Shown: positions 35,901 to 46,615, counted from the first letter of the stretch. The stretch: 64,000 nucleotides of DNA from Amycolatopsis sp. FDAARGOS 1241 (GCF_016889705.1 NZ_CP069526.1:806001-870000), one strand, 5' to 3'. Numbers and translations: made by a program. Notes: a model not told the origin generated them from the sequence alone.

Positions 35901-35942
35901 GAAGGAAGGGCCCCGGAGTCGCAACTCCGGGGCCCTTCCTTC
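35901..35942. terminator. Bidirectional terminator
   Basis: A perfect 19-bp stem (35901-35919 with 35924-35942) and CGCA loop between convergent genes ending at 35828 and 35957. T-rich flanks are present on both sides of the stem. Confidence 0.9.
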
Positions 35943-35956
35943 GTCTGCCGCGGCTA

Positions 35957-36202
35957 TCAGCCGTGGTGCTCCAGCGAGTGGGCAATCAGCGCCGGGGTGG
36001 TGGCGATGCCCGTGTAGGCGCCGGCGACCAGCGACGCGGCGCCGTAGCCCAGCGCGCCGCCGCCTTCGATGAAGGTGGCGTAGGCGTCGCCGAACGTCGG
36101 GTCGGGGGTGTAGCCGTGGTCCGCCGGCGAGGCGAACGCCGTCCCGCCGATCATCATCAGGCCCGCGGCGGCACCGGCGACGATTCCAGCCTTCTTCAGC
36201 AC
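35957..36202 (-). CDS. Small secreted protein
   Basis: An 81-residue precursor. MLKKAGIVAGAAAGLMMIGG followed by TAFASPADHG is a classic signal peptide with predicted cleavage after AFA. The mature part (about 55 residues, YATFIEGGGALGYGAASLVA, TTPALIAHSLEHHG) is hydrophobic and glycine-rich, somewhat like small surface proteins, though the chaplin motif and cysteines are absent. GTG 36202 is selected because taggag lies 8 bases upstream. Function unknown. Confidence 0.78.
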   Translation of the reverse strand: MLKKAGIVAGAAAGLMMIGGTAFASPADHGYTPDPTFGDAYATFIEGGGALGYGAASLVAGAYTGIATTPALIAHSLEHHG

Positions 36203-36594
36203 TTCGCACACTCCTAAGTAGAGATACCTGGGATCCGGGGCACCGAAGTTTCCGGTGGTGTGTCCCGCAGTGAGAAAATTACCTTCTCCGCCGTCGAATT
36301 GATCGCCGGGTACTCCCATTGTGTGAGGCCCAAAACGCTCGGTTCACTCGGACCGGTTCAGTGTTCGCGACGCGAAATGCATTCCGCTGCACCCCGTGGT
36401 ACAAGCCTTTCCGCTGATCTTTCCTACGCACTCGGTGATCTTTTTTCGCTGGTCATCCCGTCGCGTGATCCCCCGTTCGCTCGTCCTGCTCACGCTGCGT
36501 GATGCCACGGGGTGTCCGTGTCAGACGACCGACGGTGAGATGACGAGTTGGCGAATCACCTGTGTGGCTGCCTGCACGATCCGCGATCCGTCGG
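36203..36594. other. Intergenic region between divergent genes
   Basis: It contains the promoter region of the secreted protein gene and several AT-richer patches (near 36275-36305 and 36415-36445), unusual for this window. No convincing gene was found; an open frame across it lacks protein character. Confidence 0.4.
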
Positions 36595-36831
36595 TACCTT
36601 CCGGAGGTGAGGGCACGCGTTCCGTGCGGGTCCTCGCGGGAGGCCCTGGTCGTGGCGTTGATCGAGGGGGCGGCGAAGCCGCTCACACGATGCACGAGGG
36701 GGCCGGCACCCGGCCCTCGTGGCCGTGCCCGCTGACGCAGCCGGCGTCAGGGAGTGCGGACCCAGCCAGGGAGGTGCCCGGCCCAGCGAGTGCGGGCGTG
36801 GGGTGCACACGCCCTCGAGGGAGATGCCGTC
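36595..36831 (+). ncRNA. Structured-looking leader upstream of phoH2
   Basis: Several hairpins can be drawn in series: gcacg/cgtgc at 36613-36627 inside a gagg/cctc pair (36604-36607 and 36632-36635); a Gly-rich stem around 36696-36719; and a perfect ctgacgc/gcgtcag stem at 36732-36750 with a 5-nt loop. The sequence then runs through repeated gccagggaggtgcccggccc-like purine/pyrimidine blocks to the ribosome site. It could be a regulatory 5' UTR. It does not match the ydaO, SAM-IV or cobalamin consensus as I know them. Confidence 0.4.
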
Positions 36832-38223
36832 GTGACTGCGCAGCGTTCACCCCGCAAGGCCTCTGGCCGTTCTTCGACCGGTGCTTCGGCCCCGGAGAAA
36901 GCCTCGATCTCGCCCCAATCCGGGCAGTCCACCTACGTGCTCGACACGTCCGTGCTGCTCTCCGACCCGTGGGCGGTGACCCGGTTCGCCGAACACGCGG
37001 TCGTGTTGCCCCTGGTCGTCATCAGTGAACTGGAGGCCAAGCGCCACCACCCCGAACTCGGCTGGTTCGCCCGCGAGTCGCTCCGGCTGCTCGACGACCT
37101 GCGGCTCAAGCACGGCCGCCTCGACGCGCCGATCCCCATCGGTGACCTGGGCGGCACCCTGCAGGTGGAGCTCAACCACACGGACCCGTCGGTGCTGCCG
37201 GTGGGCTTCCGGACCGACTCCAACGACCACCGCATCCTCGCGTGCGCGCTGAATCTCGCGGTGGAACGGCCGTCGGTCACGCTGGTGACGAAGGACATCC
37301 CGCTGCGGGTCAAGGCGGGGGCCGTCGGCCTCGACGCCGACGAGTACCGCGCGCAGGAGGTCACGCCATCGGGCTGGACGGGCATGGCCGACGTGGACGC
37401 CCCGCAGCAGCTGATCGACAGCCTCTTCGCGGGCAACACGGCCGACCCGGTCGAATTCGGCCTGCCGGACGTGGGTGAACTGCCCTGTCACACCGGCCTG
37501 CGGCTGCTCGCCGGCAGCTCCAGCGCCCTCGGCCGCGTGACGGCCGACAAGCGCATCCGCCTGGTGCGCGGCGACCGGGAGGCGTTCGGCCTGCACGGCC
37601 GCTCCGCCGAGCAGCGCGTGGCGCTGGACCTGCTGCTCGACTCCGACGTCGGCATCGTCTCCCTGGGGGGTCGCGCGGGCACCGGCAAGTCGGCGCTCGC
37701 GCTGTGCGCCGGGCTCGAGGCCGTGATGGAGCGCCGCCAGCACCGCAAGGTCGTGGTGTTCCGCCCGGTCTACGCCGTCGGCGGCCAGGAACTCGGCTAC
37801 CTGCCCGGGTCCGAGAGCGAGAAGATGCAGCCGTGGGCGCAGGCCGTGTTCGACACGCTCGGCGCGCTGGTCAGCCAGGACGTGCTCGACGAGGTCTTCG
37901 ACCGCGGCATGCTCGAGGTGCTCCCGCTGACGCACATCCGCGGCCGTTCCCTGCACGACTCGTTCGTGATCGTCGACGAGGCCCAGTCGCTGGAGCGCAA
38001 CGTGCTGCTCACGGTGCTCTCCCGCCTCGGCACGGCGTCGCGCGTCGTCCTCACCCACGACGTCGCCCAGCGCGACAACCTGCGCGTCGGCCGCCACGAC
38101 GGCGTCTCGGCCGTGATCGAGAAGCTCAAGGGCCACCCGCTGTTCGCCCACGTGACCCTCACCCGCTCCGAGCGCTCGCCGATCGCCGCGCTCGTCACGG
38201 AGATGCTGGAGGACCACGGCTGA
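36832..38223 (+). CDS. phoH2: PIN-PhoH fusion ATPase/RNase (PhoH2)
   Basis: A 463-residue two-domain protein. The N-terminal PIN ribonuclease domain has the acidic residues of [23 protein letters not shown] and [12 protein letters not shown]. The C-terminal PhoH P-loop ATPase has Walker [13 protein letters not shown] and Walker [14 protein letters not shown]. Mycobacterial PhoH2 is reported as an RNA helicase/sequence-specific RNase and part of a toxin-antitoxin-like pair. No clear small antitoxin gene overlaps its start here. GTG 36832 follows cgagggag by 8 bases. Position corresponds to Rv1095. Confidence 0.93.
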   Translation: MTAQRSPRKASGRSSTGASAPEKASISPQSGQSTYVLDTSVLLSDPWAVTRFAEHAVVLPLVVISELEAKRHHPELGWFARESLRLLDDLRLKHGRLDAPIPIGDLGGTLQVELNHTDPSVLPVGFRTDSNDHRILACALNLAVERPSVTLVTKDIPLRVKAGAVGLDADEYRAQEVTPSGWTGMADVDAPQQLIDSLFAGNTADPVEFGLPDVGELPCHTGLRLLAGSSSALGRVTADKRIRLVRGDREAFGLHGRSAEQRVALDLLLDSDVGIVSLGGRAGTGKSALALCAGLEAVMERRQHRKVVVFRPVYAVGGQELGYLPGSESEKMQPWAQAVFDTLGALVSQDVLDEVFDRGMLEVLPLTHIRGRSLHDSFVIVDEAQSLERNVLLTVLSRLGTASRVVLTHDVAQRDNLRVGRHDGVSAVIEKLKGHPLFAHVTLTRSERSPIAALVTEMLEDHG

Positions 38224-38230
38224 TCCGCAC

Positions 38231-38269
38231 GGGTGCCTGCCCGTCCCGGATTGGGGCGGGCAGGCACCC
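38231..38269 (+). terminator. phoH2 terminator
   Basis: A perfect 13-bp stem (38231-38243 with 38257-38269) and 13-nt loop, 8 bp after the phoH2 stop. Confidence 0.85.
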
Positions 38270-38317
38270 GGTAGTTTCGGGACCCGGTCAAGGCGGCCGG
38301 AGAACGGACCTGGCGTC

Positions 38318-39079
38318 GTGACCCGAACCGAATTCCCCGAAGGCGACATCGCCTGGGTTGATCCGGTATGGCTCGTCCGCGAGCAGGAAACGGCGACCTG
38401 GGCTACCGAAGACGACGTCGTTGCGCTCCGGGCGTACCAGCGCTGGCAGCACGCGAGCGGTTGCTGGAAACGGCGATGTCGGAGTTCCACCGGATCGACA
38501 TCGTCTAGCGGGCGGTCGATCACCGCGTGCGATCATTGCGCGAGCTGTACCAGTTCAGCCGGCTACGGCGCGGCGGGCGATCGGCGGCTAGGCGGCCTGG
38601 AAACGTTGCACCGCCTGAACATCGCCCGGCAGCTGATGCTGGGCAAGCTGGTCGTTATTCGGAACACCGTCGAACACCAGGACGCGGACCCGCCGGAGCG
38701 CGGCCAAAGCCGAGAGCTCGTCGAGCTGGTGTTGTGGTACTTCCTCAAATCGACCGACACGCTGGTGCGCTGTCCACTCCAGCGCATCGGTGTCGTCTTC
38801 GTGCCGGACGACCACTTCGAGGGCGACCTCACCATCTCCTGCGATTTCGCGACCTGGCTGCCGGAAGTCCTGGGTTTGATACCCGGCAAGCACGTTTCCC
38901 TCGCGCCAGTGCCGGACTGGGCCGAAGTCAGGCTCGGGGGCATCGAGGGGTGCGAGGAGGACTTGATCACCATTCACGGTCAGGTCTGCGGCCCCGCCCA
39001 GGTGCTCTGGTCGATATGGCGCGACTATTTCGCCCGCGCGGCCAACGTCCCACGGGCGACGTTGCGCGCAGGAGAGTGA
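38318..39079 (+). CDS. Uncharacterised protein, centre probably out of frame
   Basis: The open frame gives 253 residues from a GTG. The first 45 (EFPEGDIAWVDPVWLVREQE) and residues from about 90 on (LETLHRLNIARQLMLGKLVV, ELVELVLWYFLKSTDTLVRC, LITIHGQVCGPAQVLWSIWR) look natural. Residues 47-88 are Ser/Cys/Arg-rich and implausible. In the other frame the same DNA reads ERLLETAMSEFHRIDIV, a TAG (38506-38508), then RAVDHRVRSLRELYQFSRL, which looks like coding sequence. So the gene probably has two compensating frameshifts and an internal stop, though a reader with a single frame would call it intact. Family unknown. Confidence 0.55.
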   Translation: MTRTEFPEGDIAWVDPVWLVREQETATWATEDDVVALRAYQRWQHASGCWKRRCRSSTGSTSSSGRSITACDHCASCTSSAGYGAAGDRRLGGLETLHRLNIARQLMLGKLVVIRNTVEHQDADPPERGQSRELVELVLWYFLKSTDTLVRCPLQRIGVVFVPDDHFEGDLTISCDFATWLPEVLGLIPGKHVSLAPVPDWAEVRLGGIEGCEEDLITIHGQVCGPAQVLWSIWRDYFARAANVPRATLRAGE

Positions 39080-39120
39080 CAGGTCACCGCCACCCCGGTC
39101 GACATGGCGGTGACCCTCGG

Positions 39121-41095
<1,975 letters not shown>

Positions 41096-41256
41096 GTCAG
41101 CGCTCCGTCCCGGCGCGAGAGTCCGGCGAGCAAGAGCCGGCCGCGCTCGCGTTTCGTCGCGAGGCCCGGCCTGCCGTTCTTCTCCCGTCAGCGGATCGAC
41201 AAATCGACCGGCGCCCGGCACGCGACGGGCGCCACGCCGGCCTTGACGAGGCGGGT

Positions 41257-41985
41257 TCACCAGGGGACCGGCCCGTCTTCGTTGAGGAAGGCGCCGGTCG
41301 GTGCTGCGGCGCCTTGGGCGAGCAGGTCGAGGACCACACGGGCTCCTTCCACTGCGGTGCGGGGGCCGGTGTGGCCGTTGAGGTCGGTGGCGATGTGGCC
41401 AGGCGTCACGGCGTTCACGTGGAAGTGCGCGTACGCCGGGTCGGCGCGGAAGGTGGTGGCGTAGCGGACGGTGAGCATCACCAGCGCCGCCTTCGAGGAG
41501 GCGTAGGCGATGATGTCCGTGGCCGCGGTGAACTTCGAATCGGCGGCGGTGGTGAGCGCCAGGGACGCCGTGGTGCTGGCGACGTTGATCACGTGGGGAG
41601 CGTCGGCGGCGCACAGCAGGCCGAGCAGGCGGTGGGTCGTGGCGGCGACGCTGAACAGGTTCGTCTCGAACGCGCGGCGCATTGCCTCGGCGGTGAGGTC
41701 GGCCGGTTCGACGGAGAAACGGGCGCCGGCGTTGTTCACGAGCACGTCGAGCCGCCCGTGGCGGTCTTCGAGGAGGCGGGCGGCCGCGTCGATGTCGGTG
41801 GCGGAGGTGACGTCGAGGCGGACCGGGGTCACGGTGAGGCCTTCGGCGGCCAGTTCGGCGGCAGCGCGTTCGCCGAGGGTGAGGTCGCGGCTGCCGAGGT
41901 ACACGGTGGCGCCGCGCAGGGCGAGACCGCGGGCGATTTCGCGGCCGAGACCCTTGTTGGCGCCGCTGACGAGGGCGATGGTCAT
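41257..41985 (-). CDS. Short-chain dehydrogenase/reductase
   Basis: A 242-residue Rossmann NAD(P)-dependent oxidoreductase. The cofactor loop is SGANKGLGREIARGLALRG, with R in YLGSRD suggesting NADPH. VLVNNAGARFS is the structural motif and YASSKAALVMLTVRYA provides the catalytic Tyr-x-x-x-Lys, with the active-site Ser in NVASTTASLAL. ATG 41985 removes a spurious upstream extension. It is divergent from an XRE-family regulator with a dyad between them, a frequent pairing in actinomycetes in which the regulator controls the enzyme. Confidence 0.9.
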   Translation of the reverse strand: MTIALVSGANKGLGREIARGLALRGATVYLGSRDLTLGERAAAELAAEGLTVTPVRLDVTSATDIDAAARLLEDRHGRLDVLVNNAGARFSVEPADLTAEAMRRAFETNLFSVAATTHRLLGLLCAADAPHVINVASTTASLALTTAADSKFTAATDIIAYASSKAALVMLTVRYATTFRADPAYAHFHVNAVTPGHIATDLNGHTGPRTAVEGARVVLDLLAQGAAAPTGAFLNEDGPVPW

Positions 41986-42037
41986 GATCGACAGCGTCGC
42001 CGAACCCGGTGAACCCGGCCAGGCCGTGACAGGGCCA

Positions 42038-42054
42038 CCCACGGTTACCGTGGG
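42038..42054. promoter_or_regulatory. Dyad between SDR and XRE genes, candidate operator
   Basis: CCCACGG (42038-42044) and CCGTGGG (42048-42054) form a perfect 7-bp inverted repeat with a 3-nt spacer. It lies only 4 bp before the regulator start, so binding there would fit autorepression. Confidence 0.55.
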
Positions 42055-42058
42055 AGCC

Positions 42059-42826
42059 GTGAACGCGATCGGCGACTTCCTGCGTGCCCGCCGGGCTCTC
42101 GTCAGCCCCGCCGATGCCGGGTTGCCCGATGCGGGCGAGCGGCGTGTACCGGGGCTGCGGCGGGAGGAGCTGGCCGCTGCGGCAGGCGTAAGCGTCGACT
42201 ACTACGTGCGGCTCGAGCAGGGGCGCGACCGGCACCCGTCGACGCAGGTGCTCGACGCGCTCGCCCGTGCGTTGAAGCTCGACGACGACGGCGCGGCGCA
42301 CCTGCACCGGCTCGCGGCGCCGCCGCGGACGAAGCGCGGCGACCTGCCGCGAGGGGTGCGGGAGCTGGTGGAGCGCAACCCCGCGCCCGCGTTGGCGTGG
42401 GGCCACCGGATGGACGTGCTCGCCGCCAGCCCGCTCGCCGTGGCGCTCACGCCGATGTACCGGCCGGGTACGAACCTCGCCCGCGCGTTCTTCCTCGACC
42501 CCTCGGTCCGGCAGCTGCACCCCGGCTGGGAAGCCATGGCGCGCAACGTCACCGCGCTGGTGCGCGCCCGCACCGCCGTACCGGACCCGGGGCTGGACGA
42601 GCTGATCGCCGAGCTCACCGAGGCCAGCCCGGACTTCGCGCGGCTGTGGCCCCGGCACGACGTCCGGACCACCGCCGCGCCGCGCAAGGTCTTCCGCCAT
42701 CGGTTGGCCGGAGAGCTGACCTTGGGCCGGGAACTGCTGAACGTGCCCGGTGGCGAGTGGACCGTGCTGATCTACCACGCCGAACCGGGCAGCCGCTCGG
42801 CGAACGCGTTGGCGCGCCTGGGTTAA
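42059..42826 (+). CDS. XRE-family regulator of the MmyB type
   Basis: A 255-residue protein. The N-terminal helix-turn-helix is LRREELAAAAGVSVDYYVRL followed by EQGRDRHPSTQVLDALARAL. The C-terminal MmyB-like ligand domain contains ALAWGHRMDVLAASPLAVAL and RTTAAPRKVFRHRLAGELTL. It is probably a fatty-acid- or lipid-binding one-component regulator and controls the divergent SDR gene (73 bp between starts). GTG 42059 is the likely start. The stop codon overlaps that of the convergent MBL gene (ttaa). Confidence 0.9.
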   Translation: MNAIGDFLRARRALVSPADAGLPDAGERRVPGLRREELAAAAGVSVDYYVRLEQGRDRHPSTQVLDALARALKLDDDGAAHLHRLAAPPRTKRGDLPRGVRELVERNPAPALAWGHRMDVLAASPLAVALTPMYRPGTNLARAFFLDPSVRQLHPGWEAMARNVTALVRARTAVPDPGLDELIAELTEASPDFARLWPRHDVRTTAAPRKVFRHRLAGELTLGRELLNVPGGEWTVLIYHAEPGSRSANALARLG

Positions 42827-43446
42827 GCCTCCGGCCAGTCGTTCGACGCGGCCCGCTCCTCGCCGACCGTCGTTCCCTCGCCGTGGCCCGTGCGCACGGA
42901 AGTGTTGTCGGGCAAGGCGAACAGGCGCTCGCGGATGGACCTGACGATCGTCGGGTAGTCCGAATAGGACCGGCCGGTGGCGCCTGGGCCGCCGTGGAAG
43001 AGCGTGTCGCCGGTGAAGAGCACGCCGAGGTCCGGCGCGTAGAGGCAGACGGCGCCCGGGGCGTGGCCCGGCGTGTGGAGCACCGTCAGGTCGGTGCCGG
43101 CGATGGTGATGGTCTGGCCGTCGGTGAGGTCGCCGTCCGGGGCGCGGTCGGGGTGGGTCAGGTTCCACACCACGCGGTCGTCCGGGTGCAGCAGGATCGG
43201 GGCGCCCGTGCGCTCGGCGAGCGCGGGCGCGGCGTTCACGTGGTCGTTGTGCGCGTGGGTGCAGACGATCGCGCGCAGCGCGCGTTCCCCGACCACGTCG
43301 GCGATCGCGTCGGCGTCGTGCGCCGCGTCGATCACGATCACCTCCGAGTCGTCGCCGATGATCCACACGTTGTTGTCCACGTCCCAGCTGCCGCCGTCGA
43401 GCTCGAACACGCCCGACGTGACCAGGTTCTGCACTATCGCCGTCAT
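42823..43446 (-). CDS. MBL-fold hydrolase (glyoxalase II-like)
   Basis: A 207-residue metallo-beta-lactamase-fold thioesterase-like enzyme. The metal motif THAHNDHVNAAPALAERTGA is complete, followed by HTPGHAPGAVCLYAPD and FTGDTLFHGGPGATGRSYSD, with the distal His in RTGHGEGTTVGEE. It resembles the mycobacterial Rv2260-type protein found with the mycothiol-dependent formaldehyde dehydrogenase, so a mycothiol thioester is a possible substrate. ATG 43446. Between it and the decayed flavoprotein gene are two operator-like dyads. Confidence 0.9.
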   Translation of the reverse strand: MTAIVQNLVTSGVFELDGGSWDVDNNVWIIGDDSEVIVIDAAHDADAIADVVGERALRAIVCTHAHNDHVNAAPALAERTGAPILLHPDDRVVWNLTHPDRAPDGDLTDGQTITIAGTDLTVLHTPGHAPGAVCLYAPDLGVLFTGDTLFHGGPGATGRSYSDYPTIVRSIRERLFALPDNTSVRTGHGEGTTVGEERAASNDWPEA

Positions 43447-43483
43447 GGCACCAGACCCTAGTGCTCGAACGCGCGATCGGCCG

Positions 43484-43500
43484 AGATACCGCCGGTATCT
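43484..43500. promoter_or_regulatory. Perfect 17-bp dyad, candidate operator 1
   Basis: AGATACCG-C-CGGTATCT, arms 43484-43491 and 43493-43500, AT-rich against its surroundings. It lies in the divergent promoter between the MBL gene (starts 43446) and the decayed flavoprotein gene (starts 43552). Confidence 0.65.
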
Positions 43501-43513
43501 ACTTTCGAGTAGG

Positions 43514-43528
43514 CTTACTTTGAGTAAG
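43514..43528. promoter_or_regulatory. CTTACT-TTG-AGTAAG dyad, candidate operator 2
   Basis: A 6-bp perfect inverted repeat (43514-43519 and 43523-43528). A related half-site, ctttcgagta, occurs 13 bp upstream. The shape is typical of TetR or MarR binding sites, but no such regulator is adjacent. Confidence 0.55.
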
Positions 43529-43551
43529 TCCGCTGCGACGATGGGAGCGCG

Positions 43552-44770
43552 ATGACGGCCGCCCGCGACCTGCCGGCCGAACCCTTCGAACTCCGCTGCG
43601 TCGCCGTACTGGCGCACCGGCCGGCGAAGCCGGCGCTGAGCGGGCAGCTCGGCGACCGCCGCAACGTGCCGACGCGTGAGCTCGCCGAGCTGTACCGCAC
43701 GTGGGCACGCGGCGGCGCGGGCCTGCTGGTGACGGGCAACGAGATGGTCGACCCGGCTGCCCTCGGTGAACCTCGCAACGTGGCGCTGCCCGCCGTCCCG
43801 GACCCGACCGCGCGCCGGCCGTGGGCGCGTAGCGTCGACGGCCGGCGCGCAGCTGTGGGTCCAGCTCAACCACCCCGGCCGGCAGAGTCCGCGGTTCCTT
43901 TGACGCCAACCCGTGCGCCGTCGGCGGTCGCGTTCGGCAACCGCGCCGTACGCACGGCGTTCGCGCCGCCGCGGGCGCCGACCGGCGACGAGATCGAGGC
44001 GATCGTCGACCGCTTCGCGCTGGCCGCGCGGACGTTCGTCGAGGCCGGGTTCGCCGGTGTCCAGCTGCACGGCGCGCACGGCTACCTGATCTCGCAATTC
44101 CTCTCGCCGCTCACGAACCGGCGTGCCGGGGAGTGGGACCGTGACCGCAGCCGGTTCCTGCTCGAGCTCGTGCGCCGGGTGCGCGCGGCCCTCGGCGACA
44201 GCGTGCCGGTGTCCGTGAAGCTCAACAGCGCCGACTTCCAGCGCAGCGGCTTCGCCGAGGACGAGTCGCTGCGCGTGGTCCACGCGCTGAGCGACAGCGG
44301 GGATCGACCTGCTCTTTATTTCAGGCGGCACGTATGAAAAGGCCGTGATGATGGGCGCGGGCCACGCGAGCACGGTGCGGCGCGAGGCCTATTTCCTCGA
44401 CTACGCGGCCAAAGCGCGGCAGGCCGGCGACGTCGCCTTGATGGTCACCGGCGGCTTCACCACCCCCGAGGGGATGATGGAAGCGCTGCGGTCCGGCGCG
44501 CTGGACGTGATCGGCCTCGGCCGGCCGCTGACCGTCGACCCGGGCCTGGTGGGTCGCCTGCTCGAGGGCGACGACGCGCGGGCGGAACGGCTCTGCCCGC
44601 GGACCGGCATCCGGCTCGCCGACAGCCTGCTCGAAGTCCAGTGGCACACGCAGCAGCCGCGCCACGTCGCGGCGGGCAAACCCGCGGATCGGAACCGGGG
44701 CGCGTGGCGAACGTTGGCGCAGGCCGGGATCAGCGATCCGCTGAACGCGTTCCGGCGGGTGCGTGCGTGA
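43552..44770 (+). pseudogene. Old Yellow Enzyme-type flavin oxidoreductase, decayed
   Basis: An NADH:flavin oxidoreductase gene over at least two frames. The first part (ELYRTWARGGAGLLVTGNEM) is in frame 1. The FMN-site segment GAQLWVQLNHPGRQSPRFL appears only in another frame (43841 on) and runs into a TGA. Frame 1 resumes with AGFAGVQLHGAHGYLISQFL and SPLTNRRAGEWDRDRSRFLL. Near 44300 a GGGG run shifts again, so IDLLFISGGTYEKAVMMGAG continues in a third piece to ALDVIGLGRPLTVDPGLVGR and a TGA at 44768-44770. Usually conserved residues early in the protein are also changed (LAHRPAKPAL where relatives read close to NRLAKSAL), which argues for real decay. Confidence 0.85.
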
Positions 44771-45377
44771 GCCAGCCGTCGAGCACCTTGGCGGCGCTCG
44801 CGAGCGCCACGAACAGCACGGCGATGAGCACGCAGTTCACGGCCACGCGGCCGTAGCCGAGCTGATCGGCATTGACGAACGGGTATGGGTAGAAGCCGCC
44901 CCGCGCGCCGCGGACCAGCGTGAACGCCAGCCACGCGAGCGGCCAGCACACCGACCACGCCACCGTGGGCCACCGCAGCACCCGCGGGGCCGCGATCAGG
45001 AACCCGAGCACCGCGAGGATCGGCGACACGGTGTGCAGCATGAGGTCCGCGAACAGGGCCCCGCCGCTGAGGTCGGCCAGCCCCGACAGCGCGACGTGGT
45101 AGACGACGCCGGTCACCGCGATGCCGATGAGCGCGTCGAGCCACAGCACGCGCTTCAGGCCGCCGGCCCGCGCGCCGGCCACGAACACGACGGAAGTCAG
45201 CAGCACCAGCACGTTCGACTCGATCGTGAAGTAGGCGAACATGTTCGCCACTCGCGCGCCCGCCGTGGCGTACCGGCCCGGCGTCCCGGCGCTCACGACG
45301 GCTTGCGTGACGAGCCCGATCAGCACCACGAGACCCGTCACGGCGAACCAGGCCCGGGTCAGTCGTGTCGGTGGCAT
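44730..45377 (-). CDS. Pr6Pr-family membrane protein
   Basis: A 215-residue polytopic membrane protein with about six helices (WFAVTGLVVLIGLVTQAVVS, SNVLVLLTSVVFVAGARAGG, ALIGIAVTGVVYHVALSGLA, WSVCWPLAWLAFTLVRGARG, VNCVLIAVLFVALASAAKVL). Signatures include FAYFTIESNVLV, DLMLHTVSPILAVLGFLIAA and YPYPFVNADQLGYGRV, as in the Pr6Pr/FAR-17a-like family of unknown function. Its 3' end overlaps by 41 bp the remnant flavoprotein gene on the other strand. Confidence 0.88.
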   Translation of the reverse strand: MPPTRLTRAWFAVTGLVVLIGLVTQAVVSAGTPGRYATAGARVANMFAYFTIESNVLVLLTSVVFVAGARAGGLKRVLWLDALIGIAVTGVVYHVALSGLADLSGGALFADLMLHTVSPILAVLGFLIAAPRVLRWPTVAWSVCWPLAWLAFTLVRGARGGFYPYPFVNADQLGYGRVAVNCVLIAVLFVALASAAKVLDGWLTHAPAGTRSADR

Positions 45378-45449
45378 GCGGTGAGATTACGGTTCGCGGC
45401 CGCGTTCCCCAGCTCAAACCACCGGGATCAGCCCGAAGGTGTCACCGGT

Positions 45450-45923
45450 TCAGCCGTCGAGGTCGCGCAGGCGCGCGGTGATGGTGCGCAGGGTGCGCAG
45501 TTCCTCGGGTGACAGCCGCGAGACGACCAGCCGGCGGACGCCGGCGAAGTGGGTGTCCATCGCCTTCGTGAGGAGCTCTTCGCCGGCTTCCGTCAGTTGC
45601 GCGTCCACGGCTTGCCGACCGGATTGCGACAAGCGCGCGACGAGTCCCCGGTTGCGCAGCCGGGTGATCAGCTTGGTCACCCCGCCGCGGCTGACCAGCA
45701 GCTTCTCCGCGAGGTCCTTCATCCGGCACCGGCCCGCGGGGCGCAGCCACAACTGGTAGAGCGCGTCGAACTCCGCGATCGTGAGGTTGTGGAGTTCGCG
45801 CAACTCGACGTCGAGCACGGCCAGCACGCGCGCCTCCAGTTCGAGCAGCCCACGCCACGAGAGCAGCTCGTCCTCCGACAGGTGGGGCACCGTGCGTTCG
45901 CCGTGCTTCTCGGTCACTCCCAC
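45450..45923 (-). CDS. MarR-family transcriptional regulator
   Basis: A 157-residue winged-helix regulator. Its DNA-binding part is MKDLAEKLLVSRGGVTKLIT and RLRNRGLVARLSQSGRQAVD, with the wing carrying AQLTEAGEELLTKAMDTHFA. N- and C-terminal helices form the dimer interface. It is divergent from the VOC-family gene, and a perfect 9-bp dyad between them (45967-45992) is its likely operator. It is probably a ligand-relieved repressor of the downstream ring-cleavage-like genes. GTG 45923 or 45917 may start translation. Confidence 0.9.
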   Translation of the reverse strand: MGVTEKHGERTVPHLSEDELLSWRGLLELEARVLAVLDVELRELHNLTIAEFDALYQLWLRPAGRCRMKDLAEKLLVSRGGVTKLITRLRNRGLVARLSQSGRQAVDAQLTEAGEELLTKAMDTHFAGVRRLVVSRLSPEELRTLRTITARLRDLDG

Positions 45924-45966
45924 ACGGTAACCGATCGTGCTCGTGAGGGCGGGCGCGTGCTCACGA

Positions 45967-45992
45967 AATCTTGTTGACGAGAAAACAAGATT
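45967..45992. promoter_or_regulatory. MarR operator candidate
   Basis: AATCTTGTT (45967-45975) and AACAAGATT (45984-45992) are perfect complements separated by 8 nt, midway between the marR-type gene and the VOC gene. The TTGTT...AACAA core is typical of MarR-family sites. Confidence 0.8.
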
Positions 45993-46042
45993 ACCCGTAT
46001 GGTCGTTATCGCGCCCCTGGAAACCGAGTGAGAGGATTCGTG

Positions 46043-46615
46043 ATGGGAATTCGGACGACCGGGTGTCACCACATGGCTTTCGTGACCAACGACATGGAGG
46101 AGACCGTCAAGTTCTACAACGGAGTGCTGGGTTTTCCAGTGGTCGTGACCCTTCAGCTGCCCGATCCCGACCCGTTTCCCGGTGCCGTGCCGGGAAACCT
46201 GGCCGGCAGCAGGCACTACTTCTTCCGGATCAGTGAACAGGACACGATCGCCTTCTTCGAGTTCAAGGATGTTGAGGTCCCCGCGGACAACTCCTTGCTC
46301 GGTGCGGGGAACCACCTCGCGATCACGGTGCCTTCCGAGGGTGAGCTGCAGAATGCGAAAAGGGTGCTGGAAGAAAACGGCGTGAAGATCAACAGCGAGC
46401 TCGATCACGGCTTCTGCCACTCGATCTACTTCGACGACCCGGTGAACCGCATCGCCCTGGAATTCGCGACCTGGCAGCACCCGTGCGACCCCGCACAGCC
46501 GTTCCTGCAGGACCCCGAGCCGGTACCGGCCGCGCTGGCGGCCATCGGTGCGGACACCTACGACCGCCACCTCCTGCGTTACACCCCGGACGGCCACGGT
46601 GGCGCTGACCGCTGA
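46043..46615 (+). CDS. VOC-family dioxygenase/glyoxalase-like protein
   Basis: A 190-residue vicinal-oxygen-chelate protein. Metal ligands can be placed at His in RTTGCHHMAFVTNDMEETVK, His in LGAGNHLAITVPSEGEL and Glu in NRIALEFATWQHPCDPAQP; KFYNGVLGFPVVVTLQLPD is the first beta-alpha-beta motif. It may be an extradiol-type dioxygenase or lyase. The following gene overlaps its 3' end by 17 bp, and the pair is probably induced through the MarR regulator. ATG 46043 follows gagagga. Confidence 0.87.
   Translation: MGIRTTGCHHMAFVTNDMEETVKFYNGVLGFPVVVTLQLPDPDPFPGAVPGNLAGSRHYFFRISEQDTIAFFEFKDVEVPADNSLLGAGNHLAITVPSEGELQNAKRVLEENGVKINSELDHGFCHSIYFDDPVNRIALEFATWQHPCDPAQPFLQDPEPVPAALAAIGADTYDRHLLRYTPDGHGGADR

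Noticed and set aside
36595..36831. ydaO (c-di-AMP), SAM-IV or cobalamin riboswitch
   Set aside because: Hairpins are present but the conserved internal motifs of these classes could not be matched.
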